Assembly: GCF_004404055.1 (NCBI RefSeq)
Contig: NZ_SOHK01000012.1
Coordinates: 62,001 to 126,000 of the forward strand
Origin: Cryobacterium ruanii
GTDB taxonomy: Bacteria; Actinomycetota; Actinomycetes; Actinomycetales; Microbacteriaceae
DNA: 64,000 nucleotides
Direction: 5' to 3'
Shown: in pieces, positions 25,478-34,844 of the stretch
How positions within the stretch are numbered: the stretch's first letter is position 1
Layout: every line of letters starts with the position of its first letter
Program-made: the position numbers and the translations under genes
Notes under the pieces: generated by a model
The model's database searches: none
The model's input: only the letters and a program-made list of their open reading frames with translations
Told to the model about the DNA's origin: nothing

Positions 25478-26502
25478 ACCCCGCAGCGAAGCTGGCTGGT
25501 GCTGGTGCTGGTGCTGGTGCTGATGCCGGCACGAAAGCGTCCGGCGCGGCAGGCGGTAGCGGTAAGTCGGGTCATCCGGCCTTCAAGAACGGCCCGCCCC
25601 GCAAAGGACCAGCCGCTGTCAAGCCGGCCACCGCCGCCGACTGGGTCTCGGGCGCACGCCTGCGCACCCTGCCGCTCGCCATCGCTCCCGTGCTGCTCGG
25701 CACCGGCGCCGCCATCGTCGCGAGCGGCCCCGGGGTCTACCACCCGGTGCGCGCGCTCCTCGCGCTCGCCGTTGCACTGTTGCTGCAGGTCGGCGTCAAC
25801 TACGCCAACGACTACTCCGACGGTATTCGCGGCACCGACGCCTTTCGCGTCGGGCCAGCCAGACTCACCGGCGGCGGCGTCGCCGACCCCCGCACCGTGT
25901 TGCGCGTGGCCCTCGTCTTTTTCGGCGCTGCCGGCGTCGCCGGCGTGACGCTCGTGGTGCTGACCCAGTACTGGTGGCTGCTGCTCGTTGGCGTGGTCGC
26001 CCTCGCCGCTGCGTGGTTCTACACCGGCGGCAAAAAGCCCTACGGCTACCTGGGGCTCGGCGAACTGTTCGTGTTCGTGTTCTTCGGCCTGGTGGCCACC
26101 GTCGGTACGACCTACGTGCAGGTCGGTGAATTCACCACCGAGAGCGTGCTGGGTGGTGTGGCCATCGGGCTGATCGCCTGTGCCGTGCTCATGGTCAACA
26201 ACCTACGGGACATCGTGCCCGACAAAGCCGCCGGCAAGCGCACCCTCGCGGTGCGCATCGGCAGCACGGCTTCCCGGGTCGTGTTCTGTGTCTTCTTGCT
26301 GTTGCCGTTCGTCATCGCCGGATTTTTCAGTGTCTTCTATCCGCTGGGAATCTTCACGTTCTTCGTGTTGCTGCTGGCGCTGCCGGCCTGCCTCATCACG
26401 ATCACCGCGACGACTGCGAAGGAGCTCATTCTCGCTCTCAAACTGACGAGCCTCGCGGCTCTCGCCTACGGCTTGCTACTGGGACTTGCCTTCGCGTTCT
26501 GA
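25432..26502 (+). CDS. menA: 1,4-dihydroxy-2-naphthoate polyprenyltransferase
   Basis: The 356-residue UbiA-family membrane prenyltransferase has the prenyl-diphosphate Asp-rich motif NYANDYSDGIRGTD near residue 125 and a second motif NNLRDIVPDKAAGKRTLA. The first 70 residues are a hydrophilic Gly/Ala/Lys-rich extension encoded partly by hexanucleotide repeats, longer than usual. It joins the polyprenyl chain to DHNA. The GTG start lies inside menE. Confidence 0.94.
   Translation: MAQGARPVRPKQQRLNPAAKLAGAGAGAGADAGTKASGAAGGSGKSGHPAFKNGPPRKGPAAVKPATAADWVSGARLRTLPLAIAPVLLGTGAAIVASGPGVYHPVRALLALAVALLLQVGVNYANDYSDGIRGTDAFRVGPARLTGGGVADPRTVLRVALVFFGAAGVAGVTLVVLTQYWWLLLVGVVALAAAWFYTGGKKPYGYLGLGELFVFVFFGLVATVGTTYVQVGEFTTESVLGGVAIGLIACAVLMVNNLRDIVPDKAAGKRTLAVRIGSTASRVVFCVFLLLPFVIAGFFSVFYPLGIFTFFVLLLALPACLITITATTAKELILALKLTSLAALAYGLLLGLAFAF
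25489..25526 (+). repeat. hexanucleotide GCTGGT repeat in the menA 5' region
   Basis: GCTGGT and close variants recur about five to six times in tandem and encode the GAGAGAGADAG stretch of MenA. The unit is a multiple of three, so length changes would keep frame. Confidence 0.75.
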
Positions 26503-26775
26503 GTCGGTCTGTTCCTGCGTATTCAACGCCAGGTCCTCGACCTCTGAATCCGGGTTCACCGATTCGTTCTCTGGGTGCCGCGCTTGGTAGAGATCACGGG
26601 CAACACTCTCCCGTGACTTTCCCAGCAAGAGGTACGACAGGCACAATCCGAGCAGGGCGGCGATCACGGCCGCGGCCCACGGCCAGAATCCCAGGGACAG
26701 TAAAATCGCCAGCGGGACGGCAAACATCAGGATGCGCAGCACAGAGTAGTACAGCCAGGGGGGCACGGATTTCAT
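26476..26775 (-). CDS. DUF4229 domain-containing membrane protein
   Basis: The 99-residue protein starts MKSVPPWLYYSVLRILMFAV, has two membrane helices separated by a short turn, then SYLLLGKSRESVARDLYQAR and an acidic cytosolic tail. This matches the actinobacterial DUF4229 family, of unknown function. It converges on menA with 27 bases of overlap. Confidence 0.85.
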   Translation of the reverse strand: MKSVPPWLYYSVLRILMFAVPLAILLSLGFWPWAAAVIAALLGLCLSYLLLGKSRESVARDLYQARHPENESVNPDSEVEDLALNTQEQTDSEREGKSQ

Positions 26776-26847
26776 GAATCCAGCTTAGAATGCCGCGGCT
26801 GAGCATCCGCACATGTCTCTCACGGCCAAGCGGCTTACAATCAAGCC

Positions 26848-27327
26848 ATGCCCAAGCTCTTGATCGGACTAGGACTGGCCCTGGTCATTCTCACGGTCTA
26901 TACCCTCGTGGATTGTGCCGTTTTCGACCGCAAACACATTCGCGGATTGCCACGCTGGGTCTGGATTTTCGTCATCGTGCTGGTGCCGCTGATCGGCCCG
27001 CTGCTCTGGCTCCTTGTCGGCCATGGACGCGCCACTCCCACCACCCGATCCTCTCGGTCGGTCGCGCCCGATGACGACCTCGACTTTCTGCGTGGCTTGA
27101 ACGGCGGTAATGTCGCCACCGTTATCGGGGAGAACCGCCCGTTCAACGAGAAAGACCAGCAGGAACGCATCCGTCGCATGGAGCAGGACCTCGCAGATCT
27201 CGATAAGAACGACCCGACACCGAACAAAAGCGGTGCCAATGGTGCCGCCGACACGGCGGGCGTCGACCCGAAGAAGAAGAAAATCGAACCGGGCGAGGGC
27301 GATCAGCCTGGCCGGCGGGATGCCTGA
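26848..27327 (+). CDS. PLDc_N domain membrane protein
   Basis: The 159-residue protein starts MPKLLIGLGLALVILTVYTL and has the PLD-nuclease N-terminal signature (DCAVFDRKHIRGLPRWVWI, then VPLIGPLLWLLVGHG), i.e. two membrane helices. A charged, Lys-rich cytosolic tail with a short coiled-coil-like stretch follows (KDQQERIRRMEQDLADLDKN). The catalytic PLD domain is absent, as is usual. Its stop overlaps the menD start by eight bases. Confidence 0.85.
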   Translation: MPKLLIGLGLALVILTVYTLVDCAVFDRKHIRGLPRWVWIFVIVLVPLIGPLLWLLVGHGRATPTTRSSRSVAPDDDLDFLRGLNGGNVATVIGENRPFNEKDQQERIRRMEQDLADLDKNDPTPNKSGANGAADTAGVDPKKKKIEPGEGDQPGRRDA

Positions 27328-29038
27328 GCAGAGCGCTTTAGACCAACACCGCAGTAGCCCGGCGACCGATTTCAGCATCGCCCTCTTGAACGAATTCGTT
27401 CGGCTGGGCGTGCGCGACCTGGTGCTCTGCCCAGGAGCACGTTCGCAGGCCCTCGCCCTGGCGGCGGCCGAGATGGAGCGGACTGGCAGTATCCGATTGC
27501 ACGTACGTACCGACGAACGCAGTGCCGCTTTTCTCAGCATCGGCCTCGCCCTCGAAACGGGCCTGCCCGCCCTCGTCGTGGTGACCTCGGGAACCGCCGT
27601 CGCCAACCTGCACCCGGCCGTACTCGAGGCGCACCATGCCGGGGTGCCGATGATCCTGCTGACGGCGGACCGGCCGGCCGAGCTGCGCGGCATCCGCTCA
27701 AATCAGACCACCGTGCAGTCCGGCCTGTTCGGCGTCGCCACGCGGCTGTGCCTCGACGTTCCTGCGCCGGTCGGTGAACCCGATGAGGCCGGCATCGCCG
27801 CGGCCCTCGCGCGGCAGGCAATGGATGCCGCCACCGGCGTCGCCACCACCGCTCCCGGCCCCGCACAACTGAACCTCGCCTTTCGTGAGCCGCTGTCGAC
27901 AGCGCTGCCGGCCGGGCTGACAGCGGTGACGCCGGTTTCTCGCATTGCTGCTGTCGGGTCGACCGATGGGCCGGCCATGGTGCTCGCGCCTGAGCTTCGC
28001 ACGGTGGTCGTCGCCGGTGATGGAGCCGGGCCGGCGGCCGAAGAACTGGCTCATGCCGGTGGCTGGCCATTGCTGGCCGAGGTGTCGAGCGGCGCTCGAT
28101 TTGGACCGAACCTCATCGTGCATTACCGGGAACTGCTCGCTGCGGTCGATCTCGGTGGTGAAGTTGAACGGGTGATCGTGTTCGGCCACCCCACCCTCAG
28201 CCGCGAGATACCGGCCCTTATCGCCCGCGACGGTGTCGAGACCATCGTCGTCGCCCCGACCGGGCTCGAATGGTACAACCCGGCCCACGCCGCGCGCGCC
28301 TTCACCCGCTCGATTGAAGCGGATGCGGCATGCGCTGCGGCCGCACGCACCCCGGCCGGCCGCGAATGGCTGGGCCGCTGGGTTATGACCAGCCGGGCGC
28401 TGGCCGAGGCTGCGGCCGACGAGGGGCGGGCCCCGCTCGATAAGCGTGGCATCACTCGTACCGAACTGGCCGTGTTGCGCGCGCCGCTAACCCGGGCGCT
28501 GCTCGTCGACGCGGTGTGGCGGGCGTCGTGGCCGCACGACCGGCTCGTGTTCGGCGCCTCCCGGCTAATTCGTGAGGCCGACAAGCGCGTGCCCGGTAAG
28601 AAGATCCGGGTGCTGGCCAACCGCGGCCTGGCCGGCATCGACGGCACCATCGCGACCGCGCTCGGGGTGGCACTCGCGAGCCAAGCCGGACCGCAGCCGA
28701 GCTCGGTCGGCGTGACCCGGGTGCTGCTGGGCGACCTTACCTTTCTGCACGATGTGGGTTCCTTGCTGCTCGCCCCCGGTGAGGTGGAGCCTCGACTGCA
28801 GGTCATCGTCGGCGTCGATGGTGGCGGCAGTATCTTCGACGGCCTCGAGGTCGCGGCGACCGCTCCGCCCGAGGCGATGGAGCGTGTGCTCTACACCCCG
28901 CGCAGCGTTGACCTGAATGCGCTCGCCGCAGCCTACGGCTGGAACTACGAGCTGGCCGCCACCCGCAGTGACCTCGAGCGCGCCCTCACGGGTGCCCCCA
29001 CCCGTCCCTCTATCCTCGAGGTTCCGCTCGTTCGGTAG
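27320..29038 (+). CDS. menD: SEPHCHC synthase MenD (thiamin-dependent)
   Basis: The 572-residue TPP enzyme starts MPEQSALDQHRSSPATDFSI and has LVLCPGARSQALALAAAE, HVRTDERSAAFLSIGLA and VVTSGTAVANLHPAVLEAHH in the N-terminal domain. The C-terminal cofactor domain has NRGLAGIDGTIATALGVAL and GDLTFLHDVGSLL. It joins 2-oxoglutarate to isochorismate using TPP, a cofactor whose synthesis genes are also in this window. The longer frame to 27110 runs through the PLDc_N gene and is not used. Confidence 0.95.
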   Translation: MPEQSALDQHRSSPATDFSIALLNEFVRLGVRDLVLCPGARSQALALAAAEMERTGSIRLHVRTDERSAAFLSIGLALETGLPALVVVTSGTAVANLHPAVLEAHHAGVPMILLTADRPAELRGIRSNQTTVQSGLFGVATRLCLDVPAPVGEPDEAGIAAALARQAMDAATGVATTAPGPAQLNLAFREPLSTALPAGLTAVTPVSRIAAVGSTDGPAMVLAPELRTVVVAGDGAGPAAEELAHAGGWPLLAEVSSGARFGPNLIVHYRELLAAVDLGGEVERVIVFGHPTLSREIPALIARDGVETIVVAPTGLEWYNPAHAARAFTRSIEADAACAAAARTPAGREWLGRWVMTSRALAEAAADEGRAPLDKRGITRTELAVLRAPLTRALLVDAVWRASWPHDRLVFGASRLIREADKRVPGKKIRVLANRGLAGIDGTIATALGVALASQAGPQPSSVGVTRVLLGDLTFLHDVGSLLLAPGEVEPRLQVIVGVDGGGSIFDGLEVAATAPPEAMERVLYTPRSVDLNALAAAYGWNYELAATRSDLERALTGAPTRPSILEVPLVR

Positions 29039-29168
29039 CTTTGTCTCGGCCATCGGGGGATCCACAAATTCGCCGAGAACACCCTGATCACGGCGTTCCG
29101 TACCGTCTACGCACCGGACATCAACCAGTCCGCCGCCGCACCCGCTCCAGGTCGCCTGCCGCAAGAGC

Positions 29169-29403
29169 CGCCTAGAATTCACCGCCCCGCAGAGGAGAAC
29201 CTGCTCGACGCCCCCAATCCCACGGCGTGCCCATTCTCGGCTCCTGCCGCAAGGGAGTCTGCGGCACCTGTGAGGTACGGGTGGTCGAGGGCGCACCCGA
29301 ACACCTGGACTCGGTGCTCCACGACTCGGAGAACGACGACCTCGGAGTCATGTACCCCTGCGTCTCCCGCTCGATGGCAGCGTCACTTGGGTTGAACATC
29401 TAG
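29169..29403 (+). pseudogene. decayed 2Fe-2S ferredoxin-domain reductase (C-terminal fragment)
   Basis: From 29224 a frame reads GVPILGSCRKGVCGTCEVRV and on to GVMYPCVSRSMAASLGLNI and a stop at 29403. The C-x4-C-x2-C plus distal C are the plant-type 2Fe-2S ligands at the end of Rieske-oxygenase (vanillate demethylase-like) reductases. Just upstream, RLEFTAP and AEENLLDA are readable only in two other frames, so at least two frameshifts exist. The flavin and NAD domains are gone. Bases 29039-29168 hold no recognisable coding. Confidence 0.75.
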
Positions 29404-29411
29404 GCAGCGGG

Positions 29412-30644
29412 TTAGCCAAAGGCCTCGACTATCGGGCGAAACTTCATCTTCGTCTCGGCCAGCTCGCGATCCGGGTCGGAGTCGAGCACGATGCCGCAGC
29501 CGGCGTAAGCCGTAATGCCGCCGGTCGGGGCGACCTGGGCGCAGCGCAGGGCGATCGCCCATTCGCCGTCGCCGTCGGCGCCGACCCAGCCGACCGGGCC
29601 GGCATAGCGACCACGGTCGAAGGGTTCGAGCTCGCGAATCAGGTTCAACGCAGCGTTGGTGGGAGTTCCGGCAACCGCGGCCGTCGGGTGCAGCGCTGCG
29701 ATCAGGTCGAGAGAGGTCGACCCGTCACTCAGTGTCCCCTCCAAGTCGGTCGCCAAATGCCAGAGGTTCGGCAATTTCACCGTGAACGGAATCTCGCTTG
29801 TCGCCAGCACCGAGGTGTGCGGTCGCAATGACTTGAGCACGCTCTGCACGGCGAACTCGTGCTCGTCGCCGTCCTTCGAGGAGGTCGCGAGGGTGAGGGC
29901 GGCCTCGCGGTCGTCCTCGGCATCCGCTCCGCGCGATATCGTGCCGGCGAGAACACGGGCGTTGACCGAACCGTGGTCGGCACGAATGAGGGTCTCCGGG
30001 CTTGACCCGACGAGACCGTCGACCGCGTAGGTCCAGCAGTCCGGGTAGCCGAGCGCGAGCTTGGTGATGGCGCGGCGCAGGTCGGACTCGGCCGGCACCC
30101 GTCCGACCAGGTCGCGGGCCAGCACGACCTTGTTGACCTGCTGGGCCCGAATGCGCTCGATGCCCGCACTGACCGCTGTGCGAAAGCCGTCGGGAGGCAG
30201 CGCCCCCGGGAGCAGCGCGATGCGATACTCGTCGCCGAGCGGATGCAGCACCAGCGGGTTCCCCGGGGCGCTCTGCCCGGTCGCCCAGATGCGAGTCACC
30301 CAGCACTGGCCGTCTTCGCGGCCCACGATGATCTCGGGCACGATCAGCACGCTGGTCTGCTCGGAGGATTCGGCGAAAGCGAACGCGCCGAAGGCGAGAA
30401 GCCCGGTGCCGGTGCGGGCGAGCGGGTCTGTCACGGTGGCCAGCGCGACGACCTGCTTCCACGCGGCCGCGGCATCCGTTATGCGGGTAGGGCCGGAGAA
30501 TTCGAGCCGCAACGCGCAGCCAATGCCGGCCAGACCCTGGTTGCGACGCATCCAGAGCAGGGGCGTGCGGCTGTCGAGCAGCAGGATCAGTTGGCGGATA
30601 TCGGCTATCGGGGAGGTTTCGACCGTCAAGGCCTGCACATTCAC
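29412..30644 (-). CDS. menF: isochorismate synthase
   Basis: The 410-residue chorismate-utilising enzyme has VGSSPETLIR, RVLAGTISRGAD, HPTAAVAGTPTNAALNLIRE and FDRGRYAGPVGWVGADGDGE, with the terminal AETKMKFRPIVEAF. It starts menaquinone synthesis by isomerising chorismate. No partner amidotransferase is present, which argues against an anthranilate synthase. It is transcribed opposite to menD and menG. Confidence 0.93.
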   Translation of the reverse strand: MNVQALTVETSPIADIRQLILLLDSRTPLLWMRRNQGLAGIGCALRLEFSGPTRITDAAAAWKQVVALATVTDPLARTGTGLLAFGAFAFAESSEQTSVLIVPEIIVGREDGQCWVTRIWATGQSAPGNPLVLHPLGDEYRIALLPGALPPDGFRTAVSAGIERIRAQQVNKVVLARDLVGRVPAESDLRRAITKLALGYPDCWTYAVDGLVGSSPETLIRADHGSVNARVLAGTISRGADAEDDREAALTLATSSKDGDEHEFAVQSVLKSLRPHTSVLATSEIPFTVKLPNLWHLATDLEGTLSDGSTSLDLIAALHPTAAVAGTPTNAALNLIRELEPFDRGRYAGPVGWVGADGDGEWAIALRCAQVAPTGGITAYAGCGIVLDSDPDRELAETKMKFRPIVEAFG

Positions 30645-30722
30645 TTCTGTAGCCTACGCCCGCGTCTGTGTGCCCCGGCAACCGTGCAGTTTCAGCGGGC
30701 CTGCGCAACCTAGAATGATGGG

Positions 30723-31424
30723 GTGAATAGAGCAGACCTGAACAAACGGCCCGCGCAGGTGGCTGCCATGTTCGACGAGGTCGCTGCCCACTATGACCGC
30801 ACGAACGCGCTGCTGTCGGTCGGCAACGCGTCGCTTTGGCGCCTCGCCACCACCAGGGCGGTCAACCCGCAGCCGGGCGAGCGCATCCTCGACATCGCCG
30901 CCGGAACCGGCACCTCGAGCGCCGCCCTCGCGCACAGTGGCGCCCACGTCGTCGCCGCCGATTTCTCGGCCGGCATGATCGAGGTCGGGCAGGCCCGGCA
31001 CGCGCACAATGCGAACATCGAGTTCGTGCAGGCCGATGCCACCGCGCTACCGTTCAAGGACAACGAATTCAACGCCGTCACGATTTCGTTCGGACTGCGC
31101 AACGTGGTCGAACCGAAGAAGGCCCTCGACGAGTTCTACCGGGTGACCAAGCCCGGCGGCCGCGTCGTCATCTGCGAGTTCTCCACTCCGCCGCGGAGGC
31201 TCGTGCGGAACAGCTACTTCGCCTATCTCAACCACGTCATGCCGCGGGTCGTGCGGCTCGCCTCGTCGAACGCTGAAGCCTACGACTACCTCGGCGAGTC
31301 CATCGCGGCCTGGCCGACCCAGCCGGTGCTCAGCGGATGGCTGCGCTCGGCCGGATACTCCCAGGTCGCCTACCGCAATCTCACGCTCGGCATCGTGGCC
31401 CTGCACCGCGGCACCAAGCCCTGA
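30723..31424 (+). CDS. menG: demethylmenaquinone methyltransferase
   Basis: The 233-residue class I SAM methyltransferase has KRPAQVAAMFDEVAAHYDRT, SAM motif I LDIAAGTGTSSAAL, VQADATALPFKDNEFNAVTI and GLRNVVEPKKALDEFYRVTK, all typical of UbiE/MenG. It adds the last methyl group to menaquinone. It leads a short run with a polyprenyl diphosphate synthase. Confidence 0.95.
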   Translation: MNRADLNKRPAQVAAMFDEVAAHYDRTNALLSVGNASLWRLATTRAVNPQPGERILDIAAGTGTSSAALAHSGAHVVAADFSAGMIEVGQARHAHNANIEFVQADATALPFKDNEFNAVTISFGLRNVVEPKKALDEFYRVTKPGGRVVICEFSTPPRRLVRNSYFAYLNHVMPRVVRLASSNAEAYDYLGESIAAWPTQPVLSGWLRSAGYSQVAYRNLTLGIVALHRGTKP

Positions 31425-31446
31425 CCAACTCGATAGGCTGTCTTAC

Positions 31447-32517
31447 GTGAAATCCAGAGCCCCCGTGACTCGACGCAGCGCGTCGGTGACCAGCCAGGCG
31501 GGTCTCGGCGAACGTATTTTCTCGACTTCCGCCGACCGCGGCCTGGCGGCGAACATCGATGCCGGCATCGAACAAGTCGAAACCGCGCTCATTGACGAGC
31601 TCGTCTACGCCAACGAAATCGCCACCGTCACCAGTCGTTACCTGCTTAACGCTGGCGGCAAACGGGTGCGTCCCATGCTTGCGCTGCTTACCGCGCACCT
31701 GGGCGATGGCGTGGTGCACGATGTGGTCACCGCGGCGACGGCCATCGAGCTGACCCACCTCGCCTCGCTCTATCACGACGACGTCATGGACGACGCCGAC
31801 AAGCGCCGCGGGGTGCCCAGCGCTCAGACCGTGTGGGGCAACTCCATTGCCATCCTTACCGGCGACCTGCTGTTCGCCCGCGCCAGCCAGCTGATGGCCC
31901 GCCTCGGCGAACGCGCCATCAAGCTGCAGGCGACCACCTTCGAACGCCTCGTGCTCGGTCAGTTCCAGGAGACGGTCGGCCCGCGCGCCGGCGAAGACCC
32001 GGTCGAACACTACATCCAGGTACTCGCCGGCAAGACCGGTTCGCTCATCGCAGCGGCAGCCCAGGGCGGAGTGGTGTTCTCCAATGCCCCAGCCGAGTAC
32101 GAGCAGCCCGTTGTGGACTTCGGCGAGAAGATCGGCGTGGCTTTTCAGCTCATCGACGATGTGCTCGACCTGTCGCCGCAGCCGCAGGAGACCGGCAAGG
32201 TTCCAGGGACGGACCTCCGCGCCGGCGTCGTGACGCTTCCGCTGCTTCGGTTGCGGGAACGCGCCGTGAGCGACGGGGCATCCGCTGATCTGCTGGAGCG
32301 GCTGGAACGTGACGTCATGACGGACGGTGCTGAGCAGGGTGAGGCCGCTGATGCGGCGATCACCGCGCTGCGTGAGCACGCCGTCACCGCCGAGACCCTC
32401 GCCGAAGCGCACGGCTGGGCCCGCGACGCGGTCGCCGCCCTGGCGCCGCTGCCGAACGGTTCGGTCAAGAAAGCCCTCACCCGATTCGCCGAGTCCATCG
32501 TCGAGCGCTCCAGCTAG
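31447..32517 (+). CDS. polyprenyl diphosphate synthase
   Basis: The 356-residue all-alpha isoprenyl synthase starts at a GTG. The first aspartate-rich motif is LYHDDVMDDADKRRG (DDxxD) and the second is FQLIDDVLDLS; GGKRVRPML binds the allylic diphosphate. By position next to menG it probably makes the menaquinone side chain. Chain length cannot be read reliably. Confidence 0.93.
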   Translation: MKSRAPVTRRSASVTSQAGLGERIFSTSADRGLAANIDAGIEQVETALIDELVYANEIATVTSRYLLNAGGKRVRPMLALLTAHLGDGVVHDVVTAATAIELTHLASLYHDDVMDDADKRRGVPSAQTVWGNSIAILTGDLLFARASQLMARLGERAIKLQATTFERLVLGQFQETVGPRAGEDPVEHYIQVLAGKTGSLIAAAAQGGVVFSNAPAEYEQPVVDFGEKIGVAFQLIDDVLDLSPQPQETGKVPGTDLRAGVVTLPLLRLRERAVSDGASADLLERLERDVMTDGAEQGEAADAAITALREHAVTAETLAEAHGWARDAVAALAPLPNGSVKKALTRFAESIVERSS

Positions 32518-32577
32518 ACCCATTCGAGAGTGCGCCGGGGCTTTGGCCCGGCCTGCCCGCGCAGTAAGGAATCTTCC

Positions 32578-33960
32578 GTGACGAAACTGAGACTGGCCAT
32601 CGTCGGCGCAGGGCCGGCCGGCATCTACGCCGCTGATATTCTGCTCAAGTCTGAGCGAAAATTCGACGTCTCGATCGACCTGTTCGACCACCTGCCCGCT
32701 CCATACGGTCTGGTGCGCTACGGCGTCGCTCCCGACCATCCCCGCATCAAGGGCATCATCACCGCGCTGCGCGGCGTGCTCGACAGCGGCGACATTCGCG
32801 TGTTCGGTAATGTGCGGTTCGGCGTTGACGTCACCCTCGATGACCTTAAAAAGCACTATAACGCGGTCATCTTCGCGACCGGCGCCGTGCAGGACGCCGA
32901 CCTGAACATTCCGGGTGCCTCACTCCGCGGCTCGTACGGAGCGGCCGACTTCGTCAGTTGGTTTGACGGACACCCCGACGTGCCGCGCACCTGGCCGCTC
33001 GAAGCACGCGAGATCGCCGTGATCGGTAACGGCAACGTGGCCCTTGACGTGTCTCGCATGCTCATCAAGCATGCCCACGATCTGCTGTCAACCGAGATTC
33101 CTGCGAACGTGTATGACGGACTCAAAGCCTCACCGGTGACGGACGTTCATGTTTTTGGGCGCCGCGGTCCGACATCCGTTAAATTCACACCGCTCGAGCT
33201 GCGCGAGGTTGGCGAGCTGAACAATGTGGACATGATCGTCTACGACGAAGACTTCGACTACGACGAGGCCGCACAGGCCGCCGTTGCGAGCAACAAGCAG
33301 GTGTTCGTGATCGACAAGACGCTGAACCAGTGGCGGGCCCGCGCGACCGGAACGGCCAGCCGCCGCCTGCACCTGCACTTTTTCGCCAAGCCCGTCGAAA
33401 TCGTCGACGACGGAACCGGCCGGGTGGCTGCATTTCGGTGGGAACGCACCGCAACGGATGCCGCCGGTGGCGTCGTCGGCACCGGCGAGATTCGCGAGAT
33501 CCCGGTGCAGGCCGTCTATCGGGCGGTCGGCTATTTCGGGTCGGAATTGCCCGACGTGCCGTTCGACAAGAAGCGCGGCGTCATTCCGAACCGTGAGGGC
33601 CAGGTGCTGCGTCGCGACCCTTCGGCCGGCACCGGCGGGCTGTTCAACCAGCAGATGTACGGCGTCTACGCGACCGGGTGGATCAAGCGCGGCCCGGTCG
33701 GCCTGATCGGCCACACCAAGAGCGACGCGATGGAGACCATCAAGCACCTGATCAACGACCTCGGCAACTGGTGGCGCCCCGAGTCGCCGTCGGAGGAGAG
33801 CATCGTGGAGCTGCTCGACGCGCGCGGCGTGAAATACACCGGTCTTGACGGTTGGCATAACCTCGACCAGCATGAGCTCGGTCTCGGCGAGGCGGCTGGC
33901 CGCACCCGCATCAAGGTCGTCGACCGCGATGAGATGGTCGCCGTCTCCCGCGCCGAGTAG
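32578..33960 (+). CDS. fprA: FprA-type ferredoxin--NADP(+) reductase
   Basis: The 460-residue flavoprotein starts at a GTG with TAAGGA upstream; the longer frame to 32530 is leader. It has the FAD motif VGAGPAGIYAAD, PYGLVRYGVAPDHPRIKG, the NADP motif IGNGNVALDVSRML, and YATGWIKRGPVGLIGHTKSD. This is the adrenodoxin-reductase-like class of actinobacteria and passes electrons between NADPH and ferredoxins. Confidence 0.94.
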   Translation: MTKLRLAIVGAGPAGIYAADILLKSERKFDVSIDLFDHLPAPYGLVRYGVAPDHPRIKGIITALRGVLDSGDIRVFGNVRFGVDVTLDDLKKHYNAVIFATGAVQDADLNIPGASLRGSYGAADFVSWFDGHPDVPRTWPLEAREIAVIGNGNVALDVSRMLIKHAHDLLSTEIPANVYDGLKASPVTDVHVFGRRGPTSVKFTPLELREVGELNNVDMIVYDEDFDYDEAAQAAVASNKQVFVIDKTLNQWRARATGTASRRLHLHFFAKPVEIVDDGTGRVAAFRWERTATDAAGGVVGTGEIREIPVQAVYRAVGYFGSELPDVPFDKKRGVIPNREGQVLRRDPSAGTGGLFNQQMYGVYATGWIKRGPVGLIGHTKSDAMETIKHLINDLGNWWRPESPSEESIVELLDARGVKYTGLDGWHNLDQHELGLGEAAGRTRIKVVDRDEMVAVSRAE

Positions 33961-34075
33961 CCCCCGTCCCTCTTTCTGATCGGGCCCGGAAAATGGGCCC
34001 ATGATCTAGCGTGGGCCCACGTCCCGAAGGTGTGCCCGGCGGCTAGAGACAATGTGGCCCGCGGCGCGCGGGCGG

Positions 34076-34564
34076 CTAGCGAAAGTTCGTGAACTGCAGG
34101 GCCACGTCGAGGTCCTTACCCTTGAGCAGCGCCATCACAGCCTGCAGGTCGTCGCGGCTCTTCGAGCTGACCCGCAGCTCGTCGCCCTGGATCTGGCTCT
34201 TGACGCCCTTGGGGCCCTCATCGCGGATGATCTTGCTGATCTTCTTTGCGTTCTCCTGGTCGATACCGGCCTTCATCGACGTTTCGATGCGGTACTCCTT
34301 GCCGGACGCGAAGGGCTCTCCGGCATCGAGGCTGCGCAGTGAGATGCCGCGCTTGATCAGCTTGGCCTCGAAGACCTCGAGGATCGCCTTCACGCGCTCC
34401 TCGGTGTTGGCCTTCATGAGCACCTTCTCGCCGCTCATTGCGATCGAGGCTCCCACGTTCTTGAAGTCGTAGCGCTGGGCGACTTCCTTGTGCGCCTGGT
34501 TAAGGGCGTTGTCGACCTCCATCGGGTCGACTTTGCTGACGATGTCGAATGTTGAATCTGCCAT
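34076..34564 (-). CDS. YajQ family nucleotide-binding protein
   Basis: The 162-residue protein starts [20 protein letters not shown] and has [13 protein letters not shown], a double RRM-like fold and the C-terminal [20 protein letters not shown]. YajQ homologues have been reported to bind cyclic di-GMP or nucleic acid. The ATG at 34564 matches the family start. No neighbour suggests a specific role. Confidence 0.93.
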   Translation of the reverse strand: MADSTFDIVSKVDPMEVDNALNQAHKEVAQRYDFKNVGASIAMSGEKVLMKANTEERVKAILEVFEAKLIKRGISLRSLDAGEPFASGKEYRIETSMKAGIDQENAKKISKIIRDEGPKGVKSQIQGDELRVSSKSRDDLQAVMALLKGKDLDVALQFTNFR

Positions 34565-34596
34565 CCACCCATGATATCCGACCCGCGAGAGCACTC

Positions 34597-34631
34597 AAAG
34601 TGCCTGATTGCGCACGCCGTAGCGGCACTTT
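34597..34631. repeat. inverted repeat AAAGTGCC / GGCACTTT
   Basis: Eight-base perfect arms at 34597-34604 and 34624-34631 lie just upstream of the yajQ start, in the gap before tRNA-Tyr. The arm sequence recurs in other intergenic spots (see findings). Confidence 0.5.
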
Positions 34632-34752
34632 CTGCGCTTTGAAGGGGTTCAACGAGAAAGACGCCACCCGCTGATTTCTCGGTGAGGCGTTTCGTCTTGT
34701 ATTGTTGAAACCGCGTCTCCGGTCAAGTGATTACACCTGGTCGGGAGCGCCT

Positions 34753-34837
34753 GGCGAGTTACCCAAGCGGCCAAAGGGATCTGACTGTAAATCAGACGGC
34801 GTAGCCTTCGTGAGTTCGAACCTCGCACTCGCCACCA
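34753..34837 (+). tRNA. tRNA-Tyr (anticodon GTA)
   Basis: A class II cloverleaf with a long variable arm. The acceptor GGCGAGT pairs with ACTCGCC, the anticodon arm is CTGA-CTGTAAA-TCAG giving GTA, and the T-loop is TTCGAAC. The discriminator A at 34834 is followed by an encoded CCA. Confidence 0.95.
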
Positions 34838-34844
34838 GCAGGAG

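Noticed and set aside
31381..32856. 491-residue minus-strand open frame across the polyprenyl synthase
   Set aside because: Antisense shadow; the plus strand has both DDxxD motifs.
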